Source of the DNA: Laguncularia racemosa
Taxonomy: Eukaryota; Streptophyta; Magnoliopsida; Myrtales; Combretaceae
Assembly (NCBI GenBank): GCA_037954665.1
Contig: JBBMOL010000039.1
Location: forward strand, 4,588,001 to 4,652,000
DNA: 64,000 nt
Reading direction: 5' to 3'
The notes beneath the pieces are model-generated. The model saw only the letters and a list, made by a program, of their open reading frames with translations, was not told where the DNA came from and did not search any database. The position numbers and the translations under genes were made by a program. This document shows positions 44,353 through 56,203 of this stretch, piece after piece (position 1 is the first letter of the stretch; every line of letters starts with the position of its first letter).

Positions 44353-46475
44353 TGTCGAGTCTAATTTTTGAATTCCCATTCCTAATCCGATCTAAACTAG
44401 ACCCTATGCTCATCTAATCTAGATCCTCGACTTGAGTTAAGAATTTCGTTTAATTTTTGGAGTCGCCACCTAACTATTTGTCGGGAAAATTGAATTAAGA
44501 CTAAAGGAGCGGATTAGTCTTAATTTGGACTACTAGTCGTCGTTATTTTCTCTTCTCGTTTTTGTGAGAAGAGAAAAAGGGAAAACCAGAGTTTCTAAGT
44601 TCGGGGGCTAACCTATTAAAACCTTTACGGTTACCACCTAATCTCCCAAAATTGTTTATCTTTAGAAATGTGTTTCATTTGTGTTTCTGTTACTTTTTAT
44701 TATGTTTGAGAATTATTTTGAGAAAATGATTTTTCTTTATTTTAGGGGTTGACCCGAATGGGTGCCTACGTACCTGCTATTCAGGATCAAACAAGCCGTA
44801 GTTCGCTTTTCTAAAAAAAAAACTTTAGATTTGTTGGTGAATTTTAATTTTGAAATTTCTTATGATTTATGTTCTTAACATTTTTTGGAATTTTTCTAAA
44901 AATTTCTAAGCCTAAGCTTTGATTTTATTTTGAAAATGATTTTTTTTGGGAAAACATCAATTTTGGATTTATTTGAAGAAAAAGATTTTTCTAGGTGCTA
45001 AAACTTAATTTTTCTTCTATTTTCATAATTTTTAAATTTTTATTAATTTTTATGATTTTTATGATTTTTGTGATTTTTTATAAGTTTTTGTGATTTTTAT
45101 AAATTTTTGTAATTTTTATGCTAGAACATTTTATCCTAAGTTATTATCTATCTTATTTTGAAATCTAAAGTTTTATTATTATTATTCCTAATCTTTTTAT
45201 TATTTTATTCTATTTTTTTTTATTTTTTTATTCTTTTTTTTTTACATTTTATTTATTTTATTATTATTTTTTACATTTTTCTTAATTCTAGAAAAATCTA
45301 ATTTCTACATTTTTCCTATTTATTGAAAATAAAACAAAAACAAATAAATAAATGACTAAACAAATAATAAATAACAAATAACAAATTCAGAATAAATAAA
45401 CCAAATAAATTAATAAAATAAAAATAAAAAAATCCGAAAAGATCCGACTTACTTGGATCCGGGTCGGTGCGCGGGTCGAATCGGGTCGGATCGGGTCGGA
45501 TCGGTCACGGCGGCGGGTTTGGCTCGTTCACGGCGTTCCGGCGGTCATTTACGGCGGGTGAAGTGTCGAATCCTAGCTTCTTGAGGGTGCTGAATCCGAT
45601 GGTGGTGGCGGCTTACTCCTAGAACGTCTCCTTGCGGCGGCTCAACTCCGATCGATGGTCGCGGCTCCAAGCTTCTCCGGCGTACTCTGATTTGCTCCTT
45701 CCTCTCTCTTTTTCTCTCCTTTTCTTCGTGTTTCTTCGTCCTCTGGCTTCCTCCTGCTCTTCTCTATTTATAGGCGTCCGGAAAACCTCTTGGATAAGCT
45801 CAAATCGGCCGATTTGGATAAATCCGAATTTTTTCCGTTTTTAGATTTGATTTTATCTCGGCGATTTAATGTTAATCTCTTGTGCTCCTTTGGTTTATCT
45901 GATGGATTTAGCCTTATCTCGACTTTAATCTAGAAGATTAAAAAGAAAACGGTCGATTTCGCCTTCGTCGGACTTCTGTCGGATTTTTTTTCTCCGGCTG
46001 GGCTTGCGAAGAAGACGATCACGCGCGACGCGCGTGACTTCCCTCGGCCAATCACATGCTGCCACGTGGCAGCTCCAGGGAAAAGAAAGAAAAAATTGCA
46101 TCGAGCGCTCGGGGGGAAGATTCGAACTCGCGACCTCCAAGCCTCCCACACGTTCCCAGCGCACGCACGAACCAGCTGAGCTGGCCCAATTTCCCAATTT
46201 TATTTACATCGCAAATTGTACATATGCGATGCAAATTTTTTTATTTTTTTGTATTTTTTGAAATTTCAAAAATTTGTAAAAATTGTTTATCATCCATTAT
46301 TGCTATTTCCAAAATCATTTTTCAAAATTGAGGTGTTTTCCTATTTATTTTTATTTTTTGAACATTTTTATTATTTATGCTAAATTAGGGAAAAATTGGG
46401 AAAAATTAGAAAAAAATTGAAAATTGATTATTATTGAAAATTATTGATACCTAGGGCAAAAATGGGGTGTTTACA
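44353..46475 (-). repeat. Element E 5' LTR
   Basis: 2123 bp partner of 37169-39270. Visible differences are a few substitutions and short indels in homopolymers (for example an extra tttctctcc near 45710 and changes at 46365-46420). The tRNA-like segment recurs at 46106-46187. The near-identity marks E as the youngest insertion in the window. Confidence 0.92.
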
Positions 46476-46480
46476 GTTCT

Positions 46481-46884
46481 CAAGGCAACATATCCGTTAT
46501 GACTCGAACTTGCAAAAAATAATTGGCAGTCGAGGTTAAGCTAAAGGAGACGCAAGAGGAGCTTAAGGCAGTGAGGGAAAACTGCTGCCACATAATTGCT
46601 GACATTGACGATAGGGTACAAAGAAGCACTTTCAACTTATCTAACGCACAGCAAGAGCTGAATGAAGTGAACAGTTGGATTAACTCTCTAAAAGAGGAGT
46701 TTCTGAGTTTGCAAGAGGGAGAGTCGTACCTCATGCCTAAGCTATGATGTGAGAGGGAAATGCTATGAACCTCAAGCGAGATCTAGATTCGGCTCAGCAA
46801 TGCCTTAAGCTCAATAATGCAAAGGAGGCCAAGTTGAAGGAACGTGTTTAAGATCTTGAGAAGTTGCTAGCTAATCTTGATTAC
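46481..46884 (+). pseudogene. Coiled-coil protein fragment, family not recognised
   Basis: The open frame 46523-46747 encodes a charged heptad-rich segment (VEVKLKETQEELKAVRENCC, NAQQELNEVNSWINSLKEEF). It continues after a stop as LKRDLDSAQQCLKLNNAKEA and KLKERV, then DLEKLLANLDY. The host unit of element E continues here from 37168. It could be the coiled coil of a Tat antisense ORF or the N-terminal part of the unit containing the transposase that follows. Neither is proven. Confidence 0.45.
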
Positions 46885-48010
46885 ATGTGGCCCTTGCATT
46901 TTCTTTAGTGGACAACGAATTGACAAAGACATAGGGATGGTTTCTTCGAAAGCTGAAAGAGCATTTTGTAGGTAACCGTCAAGAAATCATTTATCTCATT
47001 TTCGATAAGCATGCTAGTATCAACAGTGCAGTTAAGCGACAAGACAATGGATGGAAGCCTCCTTCTGCAGTGTAGCGCTTTTTTCTAGTAAGCATGCTAG
47101 TATCAACAGTGCAGTTAAGCGACAAGACAATGGATGGAAGCCTCCATCTGCAGTGTGGCGCTTTTTTCTGATAAGCATGCTAGTATCAACAGTGCAGTTA
47201 AGCGACAAGACAATGGATGGAAGCCTTCCTCTGCAGTGTGGCCTTTTGCTTATGCTATATTGCAAGCAACTTTAACATAACTTACAAGAATTTGCAATGT
47301 AGGAAATGGATGGTGGATGCTAAGATGAAGACACAACCTTACAAGTTTCAAAATTTCATGAACCTACTTGGACAAATAAAGCCTAACACTTCTATATGGT
47401 TTAATGGCATCCCACTAGACCAATAGCCACTTGCATATGATGGAGGATATCATTTTAGATACATGATTTCGAATAATGTGGAAAGTTCAAATTCTATTCT
47501 GAAAAAGGCAAGAGGCCTACCTGTAACTATATTGGTAAAATAAAATATTCTACAATTGCATCAAACATTAGGATGGGATGACTAAGGATGTGCACAAAGG
47601 AATTACAGCAAACCAAGTTTTCATAAAGTATGCCAACGAAAAAAATAGAAAAATGGAGACATAGAGTTAATGCCCACAAGGTCATTAGGTTTAATAGACC
47701 CAACAAAATATTTGAGGTCTTAACTAGGCCCCAGTACGTTGCAAATTAGGTTAAAGGAGGAGGAAGGATGCAAACTATAAACCTTAAGAATCACACGTGC
47801 ATATTAGAGATGATTAGTATTAGTCATAGGTAAACTTTCTACTCATTCTCTATGATATTGGCAACCCTTAAGCTAAAATGGAAAGCTTAAATCAAAATGA
47901 TACCATATGAAAATGGACCTTAGAGATCCCTTGTCTAAATCTAGATGTAGTAGGTGCAAAAGAGAAGAGCACAATAGAAGGAAGTGCCCGAAGAGAAATA
48001 ATATTGATAT
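46885..48010 (+). pseudogene. Mutator-like (MuDR) transposase, decayed
   Basis: Translation gives LAFSLVDNELTKT, then GWFLRKLKEHFVGNRQEIIY and DKHASINSAV, which match the MULE transposase core (…FVENE..SW.WFL..L…SDRH.GI..A). IASNFN-like sequence, then LAYDGGYHF and NSILKKARGLPVTILVK follow. The C-terminal zinc knuckle CSRCKREEHNRRKC (47945-47986) is CX2CX4HX4C, as usual in MULEs. The N-terminal third is missing. Stops and an 83 bp triplication disable it. The enzyme would act as a DDE-type cut-and-paste transposase. Confidence 0.85.
47004..47252 (+). repeat. 83 bp tandem triplication inside the MULE transposase
   Basis: Units start at 47004, 47087 and 47170. Each contains taagcatgctagtatcaac, gttaagcgacaagacaatgg and a tctgcagtgt word. 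The period is not a multiple of three, so each copy shifts the frame. This explains why open frames on both strands here encode the same repeated peptide in different phases. Confidence 0.92.
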
Positions 48011-48120
48011 AAGGGCTTGTAACAAAAAAAAAAAACTTACTTCCTTTATTCATTGAACATTATTTGTAATTTAGTTTATACAATAATCGTCCCTTTGTGA
48101 ACTGCTTTCATGTTGTAGGA

Positions 48121-50090
48121 TAAATGGATCTAGGACCTTTTGATCCATCATTGTTGACACAGCAGGTTAGACATTGATTGGAATTTGTTTAGCTAGGGCA
48201 AGTATTGTATTTTATAAGTCCTGTTTTTACTTTCTAGCTAATCTATTGATTCCTACATTTTGTACTTTATGTTTATAGGAAGAATCTTGGTTGACACTTA
48301 GGCATTGTAAGTTACAGCTACACTCTAATGAGGATGACATCCCATTAGATTCTCGCATGTTACCTTATCTAAAGTAAGATATGTTTATAGGATTAGCATG
48401 CCTTCCCTTCATTTAGTAGGATTAACATCTTCTTATAGCATTGGTGGAGAGGTGGAGGGCCAAGATACATACCATTCACATGGCCTATGGCAAGGCTATC
48501 ATGACTTTACAAGACGTTGAGATTCAACTCAAGTTACTAGTTGATGGACAGGCCATTATAGGTAACACCAACCTTGCTTAGGCATCTGAGTGTAAGCGAT
48601 TACTTAGTAAGAGGTCGAAGGCAAAGCACATTAAGTGCACATGGGTTAACTTATCCTGGTTAGGGCATAGATTTTGAGTTTTGCATGCCCAAGCATTCGA
48701 CGAGACAGTTAGGTGTCATACCGTGCCTATGTTTTGCAACTGCTGGGAGGCTTTGCATTTGCAAATAAATCAAGTAGCTTAATCTATTGTATGTTCCTTC
48801 CACTTTGGGAGGACTTTGCCCTTGGAGGATAGTATAATTGGAGCTCTACATATTTGGCTTGGTTGTACTGCCAGTTATGCCATGCATCCATCTCCAACAC
48901 ATATGACATGGGGGGAGTAGCAATTCTTCTGCAAGTGTGTACATAGGATAAGTTCCCACATATAGCTCTCTTGAGCCATTACAGGGTTTCATTAGAAGAT
49001 GGGAGGCCTTTAGTGTCTCAATGGAGGATAGCTTGAAACACTACGCAGTACCCCACGTTATGGTGCACCTTATCCCGAAGATCTAATCAACATATTGCCC
49101 TCGTTCTGCCATGCAAGTAGAGGCATTTGGACAACTCAAGTACTATTGATATGCTTTCATATTATAGAGTGGCACTACCTAGATCACGTCTACTGCCAAT
49201 TTGGTGCATTCTAGCAAGTGCTTGTCAATGTTGCCATAAAGCCCCTTTTGCACCATATTGATTTACGGGGCTAGACTGACACTGATTAGATAGCGTTATA
49301 TGCATCCTACATTTCCCATTGGGAGGATTGTCACTCTTATAGGATCCTATTAAAATATAACGATGGTGTGCATCTAAACTACACTATATCACGTTGACCA
49401 TACTTGGTAGGAAAAACACTTATAATATCACATTGACTATACTATATAGGGAATAAGTTGTGCCAAAAAGTTTTCTTTCAATTCTTCTAGGCTAACATCT
49501 TAAGCCATATACATATAACATCTGATCTGCCTTCGGCAATTTCACTTGCCGTTGCTAAAGTATAGCTAGTTGAGCATCATGGTAGGGTTGTACTTTATTC
49601 TGTCACTTAACACAAGCAGCCATTAGAGGGGGAGGTTGCTACAAATCCGGAGTATGCACCTACAATAGATCCTGCACCCACACCACCACGACATCATAGG
49701 TTTAACGAAGTAAGAGTTAGAGGAAGACAACAGAGGGATGAGCAGATCCATCATGCCTACACTCCTCCAAACGTCATGGATGAGGACATCATAAGTATCT
49801 CAGCTCCCTATATCAACTTGTTCATCATCCCTCACAGGTAGTCTATTAGCAGTCCCATTCCTAACCCGCTCACTCAATGAATATCCTGCCACTATTGACC
49901 GGATATTGGTGATAGCTCATAGCCTTCAATACAGCAGAGTCTATTTTCTCCGCGTGACTTTGACAAACCCTCACAATTTCCTACAATACAAGATTCATAG
50001 GATCTTCCCACCTCCAATATAAGACAAATGGAGTATGGATCTATCATTTCTAGAATCACTAAGCCATTTACTAGGAGTAAGAGTGAGATG
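48121..50090 (+). pseudogene. Plant mobile domain (PMD) protein, decayed
   Basis: The frame opens with MDLGPFDPSLLTQQVRH, the usual PMD start (DPGP.DPSLL..Q..HRS). EESWLTLRHCKLQLHSNEDD, ILP-like LPYL, then LVERWRAKIHTIHMAYGKAI and MTLQDVEIQLKLLVDGQAI follow, an almost textbook PMD core. The distal part keeps LICFHIIEWHYLDHVYCQFG and HHIDLRG, then a hydrophilic tail (RFNEVRVRGRQQRDEQ). PMD proteins (MAIN/MAIL1 family) occur as host silencing factors and inside MULEs. Lying about 110 bp after the MULE zinc knuckle, this copy is transposon-borne. Many stops. Confidence 0.8.
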
Positions 50091-50109
50091 AGATAGAGTT
50101 GTTTGTGAG

Positions 50110-50300
50110 CCGTTTTTAGTATAGATTTTTCTTTGTACTAAAAACGTATGTAGTGTATGTGTTCTCAGTTAAAATTTTTTATGTACTAAAAACATATGCA
50201 CTATATGCGTTTTTTGTACTCTATTTGCATAAATTTTTTTCCTACCCTAATTGTGTAATATTTTTTTAAAATATATATATATATATCTTTAGGTATTTCT
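50110..50300 (+). repeat. Palindromic GTACTAAAAACGTATG repeats downstream of the MULE-PMD unit
   Basis: Three units: cgtttttagtatagattttt, then tttgtactaaaaacgtatgt, and tatgtactaaaaacatatgc. The following ttttttcctaccctaattgtg matches the reverse complement of 28440-28490. The repeats could be subterminal sequences of the MULE. Confidence 0.6.
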
Positions 50301-52455
50301 CCCAATATTCACCTCTACATGTAAAATAAATATCTATCACATATCATGTCATTAAAAACCTATAGGAATCATAAAAATTACAATTTCATCAATTATTTCA
50401 TTGAAAATCAATTCATCTTATAAAAAGGCTATTTTAGCAGTTTTAGGGTAAAATAGAACAAATATTTAACATGTTGATCTTCAAAAACCCTTGACATAAA
50501 TGTAAAGTAGATATAATAATAAGTCAATGATAAAAATTTTTAGCTCGAAATAGCATTGTTTAGGTAATTTAAAATCAAATGCAAATTTTGGATGAGTAGT
50601 GATTTTCTTAAAAAAGATATATAAAATGCACAAATTTCAACAAACTAACAATTTTACATGAATCTAAACATAAAATAAGTTAGGAATAAATTTTGTTCAA
50701 AATTTTCCGTTTAATTAAATTTGCAAAAATCACGGAGAAATTGAACTCACCGTTTGCCAAAGCTCTGGTGGCCATTTGCCGGAAGGGTTTTTCGACCAGA
50801 AAGGCTGTGAGGAGGGTGGTCGGTGGCGGGCGGGGTTTCACAGCAGGTGGTGGTTTGGTCCTTGAACGTGCGATCAAGTCCTCTGTGTAATTTTTTTCCT
50901 TTTTTTTTTCTAATTTTCTGATGTTTTCCTCCTAATTTTTGTGGACGTTTTCCAATTTTTCTGAGGATAAAATGAATCGATTCAGCCCATCTACTGTTTT
51001 TATAGAGTTTTAGGCAGTTGGAGATGTCAGTTTCCATTTTTTTCCCTTTTTTTTTTAATTTACTTGTTCACTACTTTTCATTGATTAATCAGTTAATTTT
51101 TTTTCCTTCTTATTAATTAAGCTACCATGTCCAAGTTGTTGAAATTTCGATGTTTTTATCCCTCATTTGCTCACTATCTTGTTAATTTTAGGTGTAATTT
51201 ATCTTATTTTAATATATTTTTTAGATTATATTATTACATATTTATACACATTTTACGTACCGATATATTTAATGAGCATATATATATATACTTTAAGTGT
51301 CTTTTCATGTTATTTTATTAATTTTATAAGCTAAACAAGTTATCTTTCAGGTCTCATTATATTTCGAGCTTGAATTTCGAACTTTCGATAAATCGTGAAC
51401 TATCTTCATAAACTTATGTTTTTAGCGATTTTAGGATTTTGTAACTTTATTTTTTAACTCTAATTATATAAGGTTATTTCCTCTAACTTTTGTAATCATG
51501 TTGCAAATTTTGGGCCCAATCGGAAAACCTTTTCTTAAAAGCCCTAAATTCAAGTGTAATTGCCCTAATTACTAATTTAGGGGTCAATTTAGGTGCACTT
51601 GCTCTAATTGCCATTTAAGGTTTAATTTAGATGTGATTGACCTAATTGGTGGTTTAAGGGTTACAATTAGGGGTGATTGCTGTGACTGTTCATTTGGGAG
51701 TATACGAAACTTCTATGCTAAATTAATTTAGAGTACCCTTATCATAATTGAGACCTAAAATTCCTTGTAAGTCAAACTAAATAACACTTTTATGAAAATT
51801 TTATTATTTTATATTTTACAAAATAGGGCAGTTTAGGATAAAATATTTAGAATAAATACTCAACAAAATCTTAATCAAAACTGACCCCATATAAATTAAC
51901 TATAGCTTATGAGGATCCCATACACAAAAAACTGACCTCATATCAAAATCTTGTCAAATTGATAACCTAGTAAAGAATGTTGCACTATTCATCACCCTGA
52001 GTAAAGTTTGATGTTCAAGTAGCTTCTTTACCTGTTATTGAAGCATTTGAACCTATTAAGATTACCGACCCTTCTTCCTTATCCTTTTGGCTCTTAATCA
52101 TCCTTCTATACATCACTTCTCTTTTGGTTATGTGTAGCACTTTTGCACACAACATTCACGTGATTATTGCATTCAAACCCATACATTTTTTCCACAAATT
52201 TTGTCCCATAAAATAAATTTTTATACTATAAGATATATAGTACAAACTTCTTAGGTTTTGTCCTATATCTTAAGACTTTTATTCAGTGACTTAATTTACT
52301 ATACAAATTAAACAAAAAATTAAAGAGTTTGTCCAATCCAATACTATAACATAATGGTAATCAAACACTACCTTAAAGAATGGCAAAGTGCTTAACATCT
52401 CTTTTAGCTTATTGTCAAGATCTTGTTATCTCTAAGTGATGAGATAATTGACTAC
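50301..52455. other. AT-rich stretch with one GC-richer block, no gene recognised
   Basis: Bases 50680-51040 are less AT-rich and give overlapping frames of about 65-96 residues on both strands with no recognisable motif; they may be a promoter-like or MULE-terminal segment. Bases 51490-51690 hold four to five diverged repeats of a word like gtgtaattgccctaatt…aatttagg, about 50 bp apart. No TIR pair, LTR or coding domain could be defined. Confidence 0.45.
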
Positions 52456-52460
52456 CCTAT

Positions 52461-53327
52461 TGATAGGAATCAAATTCTTACAAAACCTATCACTAGAACA
52501 AGAGCCAAGGGATTGCAAAATTTGGCAGTAAGGGTCCTCTTTAAACAATCAGACCGTGGGAATATTTGTTTAGTATTTTCCTGTCTATTTCATATTTGTT
52601 GTACATTCCAGCAGGTACATTTGTTGGTTTTTACAGGATAGTGGATAAAATCGCTAAAGCTCAATTTGTGGGTTATTCATGGATCTACATAAATCAAAGA
52701 AGAATCGGTCCAATAATATGTTCAATTGAAGTGAAGAACTGGCCACTTGAAGATCATTTGTACTTGTAATTTGTTGCTTTTGGAATCGACCACTTAAGTG
52801 ACTTATTTGTAATTTTGTCTTATTTTTACCCTAATTAGAGCAAGTATAAATACTTGCTAACTAGGGTTTTGAGAGGGCTTTTGAACACTTTGAAATATAC
52901 ACTTCTTTACCGTGAGGGTGGATCCTTGCAAAAATTCTCTTATCAATTTCACAAGTGAAATTGTGGCGAGATTAACTTGAGTGAATTGTGAGTAATATCA
53001 ATCTTCCTCTTGTTGTTATCAAATTATATTTAATGTGTCATATGTGAGGTGCAATTTGTTTGCTTACTTGTTGTTCTACACATGAATTAGGGTTCATCCA
53101 TTTCAGATTTAAATCACTTCAATTTGAGTGGAATTCCAATTCATTTCTGTCGTCATCCATTAATACTTATACAATTGTTTTGTTCCTCATTTCAATTTAG
53201 CATCAAGTCTTCAAATTCTCGTGAATTAGGGATCATTGGTGATTTAGTGATCACACCATTGTTGATTGGAATTTTGTTGATCACGTTACTTTTGGATGTG
53301 TTGCAATTCAATTAGTAAGGAAAATCA
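52461..53327 (+). repeat. Element C 5' LTR
   Basis: 867 bp, TGATAGGAATC…AAATCA. The TATA inverted repeat gcaagtataaatacttgc is at 52840-52857. Its opening matches the solo LTR D (TGATAGGAATt). Open frames 52423-52641 and 53124-53315 are LTR translations. Confidence 0.9.
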
Positions 53328-53333
53328 TCTTAT

Positions 53334-53345
53334 TGGTATCAGAGC
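53334..53345 (+). other. Element C primer-binding site (tRNA-iMet)
   Basis: TGGTATCAGAGC lies six bases after the 5' LTR end, as in element A. Confidence 0.9.
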
Positions 53346-54440
53346 AAAAGGTTTTGGAGAAGGGATTTGCGTGAATTGCAATTGGGAAATTAGGGTTCTT
53401 GAATTGTCATTTCTTAATTGGAATTGTTGAAGTGAAATTGAAGTAATTACTTGTGATTGTGTTGTGTTATACCTTGTTGTTGCGGAAGTGGAAGTGGAAA
53501 TTTCATAGTTAATGCTTGTGATCTTCATCTTGCCATGAGAAGAAGGGAAGTGCATTTCTTGTGTGTTTTCGAAATTGGAAGTACATTATTTGTGAAAGAA
53601 GAGAAGTGTATTTTCTTGTATGTTGTTTCGAAATTGAGGAGTGCAATTTACATTTCCAGATTTGCTTCTTGCATGGAGGATTTGGAAACTATTTGAATTA
53701 AAAAACAATCATTTAAGTTGAAGAGTTATTGTATAGTGTTGATTTAATACAATTTGAATATTTTGAATTGTTTCTTACCATTTGTGGAGAAGCTTCCTTA
53801 AGTGTTGTAATTGTGTTATTGTTACCGTGATTGGAAGTGGGGTGAAGTGTGTGTGTGTGTGCTGCACCATGAGTGAGTGTGTATGTGTGGTGTTGTGATT
53901 GTGTGAGTAAAGGGTGCAACGTGGTGTATTGTGTGTGTTGTAGTGGGAAGGTTGCTGCACCGTGTTTGTATGTGAGTGTTTGTGTTGAGGTGAAGAGGTG
54001 TTGTAGTGGTTAAGTTTTGAATTTCAAAAGCAAACATTAAAGTATGAAAGTTATTTTGTATTGATACTTTAAACACATTTTGCTTAGTTGAATTAATTGC
54101 TTGCCATTTAAAGAAGTGTCCATATTTGCTTCCATTTGCCTTTGTGTTGCCATGGTGTGTAAGTGGACGTAGAATTGTGTAGGTAAACCATGTAGGTGTG
54201 TTGTATTGGTTGTGTGTTACACCATGGGAGTGAGTGTGTGAAACCGTAGTGTATAGTTTGAGGTTGTGTAAGTGGACTGTGGGAGTTGTATATGAGGCGT
54301 GGTCGTGTTGCTGTAGTGTGTTGTTATGTTAAGTGGATGTGTGTTGTAATGTGTTAAGACGTGTTGGTGACGTGGTGTGAAGTGTGTTGTTGGCTTATTG
54401 AAGTTAGTAAACAACCATGTCAAGTGATTGATATTTATCT
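53346..54440 (+). other. Element C G/T-rich leader
   Basis: No coding potential is seen. The sense strand is rich in gtgtgtg and gttgtg words (53845-54420). No gag remains are visible between this leader and the protease. Minus-strand T/H-rich frames (53713-54423) are translations of the CA-rich complement. Confidence 0.6.
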
Positions 54441-55326
54441 ATTAATGTACTACGACGTACTACGACTACTTTTCCTACTATTGATGATGAGCAGAGGGAA
54501 AATTTATTCCACACCTCATGTAGAGTACAAGGTAATATATGTGCTATTATTATCGATGGTAGTAGTTATACTAATGTTGTGGCTGCCTCATTAGTATCGA
54601 AATTAAAACTTGTAATTACCTCACATCTAAAACCCTATAAATTACATTGGCTAAGTAAGTAGGGGAGTCTCCATGTTACCTAAAGGGCTAAGGTACCTTT
54701 CAGTATAGGGGATAAATATCATGATAAAATTGAATGTGACATTCTTCTTATGTGTGCATCTCATATATTACTTAGCAAGCCTTGGTTGTATGACAGGAGG
54801 TTTACATGATGGCTTCAAAAATAATTATATGTTCCAGAAAGAGGGTAAACATATAATGTTGAACCCAATGTCACCTTCAGAGGTCTAAGAGGTTCAAAAG
54901 CATATAAGTAAACCTTCAGAGGTTTAAGAAGGTCAAAGGTAAATGAGTAAACCTTTAGAGGGCCAAGAGGTTCAGAGATAGATAAGTAAACCTTTAGAGG
55001 TACAAGAGGTTCAAAGGTAGATAAGTAAAATCGGGAAGAAGAAGACCTTATTGTTAAGACTGTATGAGTTAGAGAAGGCTATAGCAGATGAGAGACCAAT
55101 ATATTTATTGCAGATGAGGTATAACCTAGAAAGGGATGGGCTAGAGCATCTACCCCCTATGGTATCACAGGTACTGGATGACTACAATGATATTTTAATA
55201 GATAAATTGCCTAAAGGATATAGTCTCTACTACATGTAATGTTACAATCCTGTCACTCTATTTACCCGATGATGTTCATGAAGACCTATTATATTTGAGA
55301 GCAAATCTTCTTAAGGCCTAAGGAGA
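54441..55326 (+). pseudogene. Element C protease, pol linker and pol C-terminus
   Basis: It begins near DDEQRENLFHTSCRVQGNIC, then AIIIDGSSYTNVV (active-site region altered from D-S-G) and LHWLSK, followed by HDGFKNNYMFQKEGKHIM and LNPMSPSEV. A short duplicated segment (SKPSEV…SKPLE, 54885-55020) repeats a 36-48 bp unit three to four times. The open frame 55051-55239 carries the protease-RT linker (LPPMVSQVLDDYNDILIDKL). It then jumps to DDVHEDLLYLRANLLKA at the polypurine tract (taaggaga, 55319-55326). Several stops. Confidence 0.75.
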
Positions 55327-56198
55327 TGATATGAATCAAATTCCTACAGGACCTATTACTAGAGCAAGAGCTAATGGATTACAAAATTTGACGATGAGGG
55401 TTTTCTTTGAACAATCGGACCTTGAGATTATTTGTTTAGTATCTTCTTTTCTATTTCATATTTGTTATGCATTCCAGTAGTTATACTTGTCAGTTTTTAT
55501 AGGACAGTGGATAAATTCGCTAAAACTCAGTTTATGGGTTATTTATGGATCTACATAAATCAAAGAAGAATTGGTCCAACAATATGCTTAATTAAAGTGA
55601 AGAACCGACCACTTGAAGATCATTTGTATTTGTAATTTGTTGCTTTTAGAATCGAGCATTTAAGTGGCTTATTTGTAATTTTGTGTTATTTTTACCCTAA
55701 TTAGAGCAAGTATAAATACTTGCTAACTAGAGTTTTGAGAAAGCTTTTTGAACACTTTGAAATATACAATTCTTTGTCGTGAGGGTGGATCCTTGCTTGC
55801 AAAAATTCTCTTATCAATTTCACAAGTGAAATTGTAGTGAGATTAACTTGAATATATTGTGAGTAATATCAATCTTTCTCTTGTTGTTATCAAATTGTAT
55901 TTAGTATGTCATATCTAGGTGCAATTTGTTTGGTTACTTGTGTGTTTTACATGTAAATTAGGGTTCATCCATTTTAGATTTGAATCACTTCAATTTGAGT
56001 AGATTTCTAATTCATTTCTATTGTCATCCATTGCTATTTATACAATTGTTTTGTCCCTCATTTCAATTTAGCATCAAGTCTTTGAATTCTTTTGAATTAG
56101 GGATCATTAGTGATTTAGTGATCACACCATTGTTGATTGAATTTTGTTGATCACATTACTTTTGGATGTGTTGGCAATTCAATTAGTAAGGCACATCC
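55327..56198 (+). repeat. Element C 3' LTR
   Basis: 872 bp partner of 52461-53327. The TATA inverted repeat is at 55706-55723, unchanged. The final base of the terminal CATCA appears mutated (catcc). Confidence 0.88.
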
Positions 56199-56203
56199 CC
56201 TAT

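Larger units (their letters stand above)
37169..46475 (-). mobile_element. Element E: young non-autonomous Ogre/Tat-like LTR element
   Basis: 2.1 kb LTRs (37169-39270 and 44353-46475), TGTAAACACC…ACTCGACA on the minus strand, differ at few positions. They are flanked by perfect GTTCT copies (37164-37168 and 46476-46480). A PBS sits at 44331-44349 and a polypurine tract at 39271-39283, which fix the minus orientation. The 5.1 kb interior encodes only a broken ORF1-like frame and carries a tandem array near the 3' LTR. No gag-pol domains are present, so mobility would depend on an autonomous relative. Confidence 0.9.
52461..56198 (+). mobile_element. Element C: deleted gypsy-type LTR element with protease only
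   Basis: LTRs at 52461-53327 and 55327-56198 are flanked by perfect CCTAT copies (52456-52460 and 56199-56203). The interior is only 2.0 kb: PBS, G/T-rich leader, protease, a pol linker and the terminal LRANL segment. Gag, RT, RNase H and integrase are all missing. It is a relative of A and B, deleted at different points. Confidence 0.9.

Noticed and set aside
46481..46884. Coiled-coil segment as an intact small gene
   Set aside because: The frame is interrupted by stops and is cut on the left by element E. The open part at 46523-46747 has no supported start and no recognisable family.
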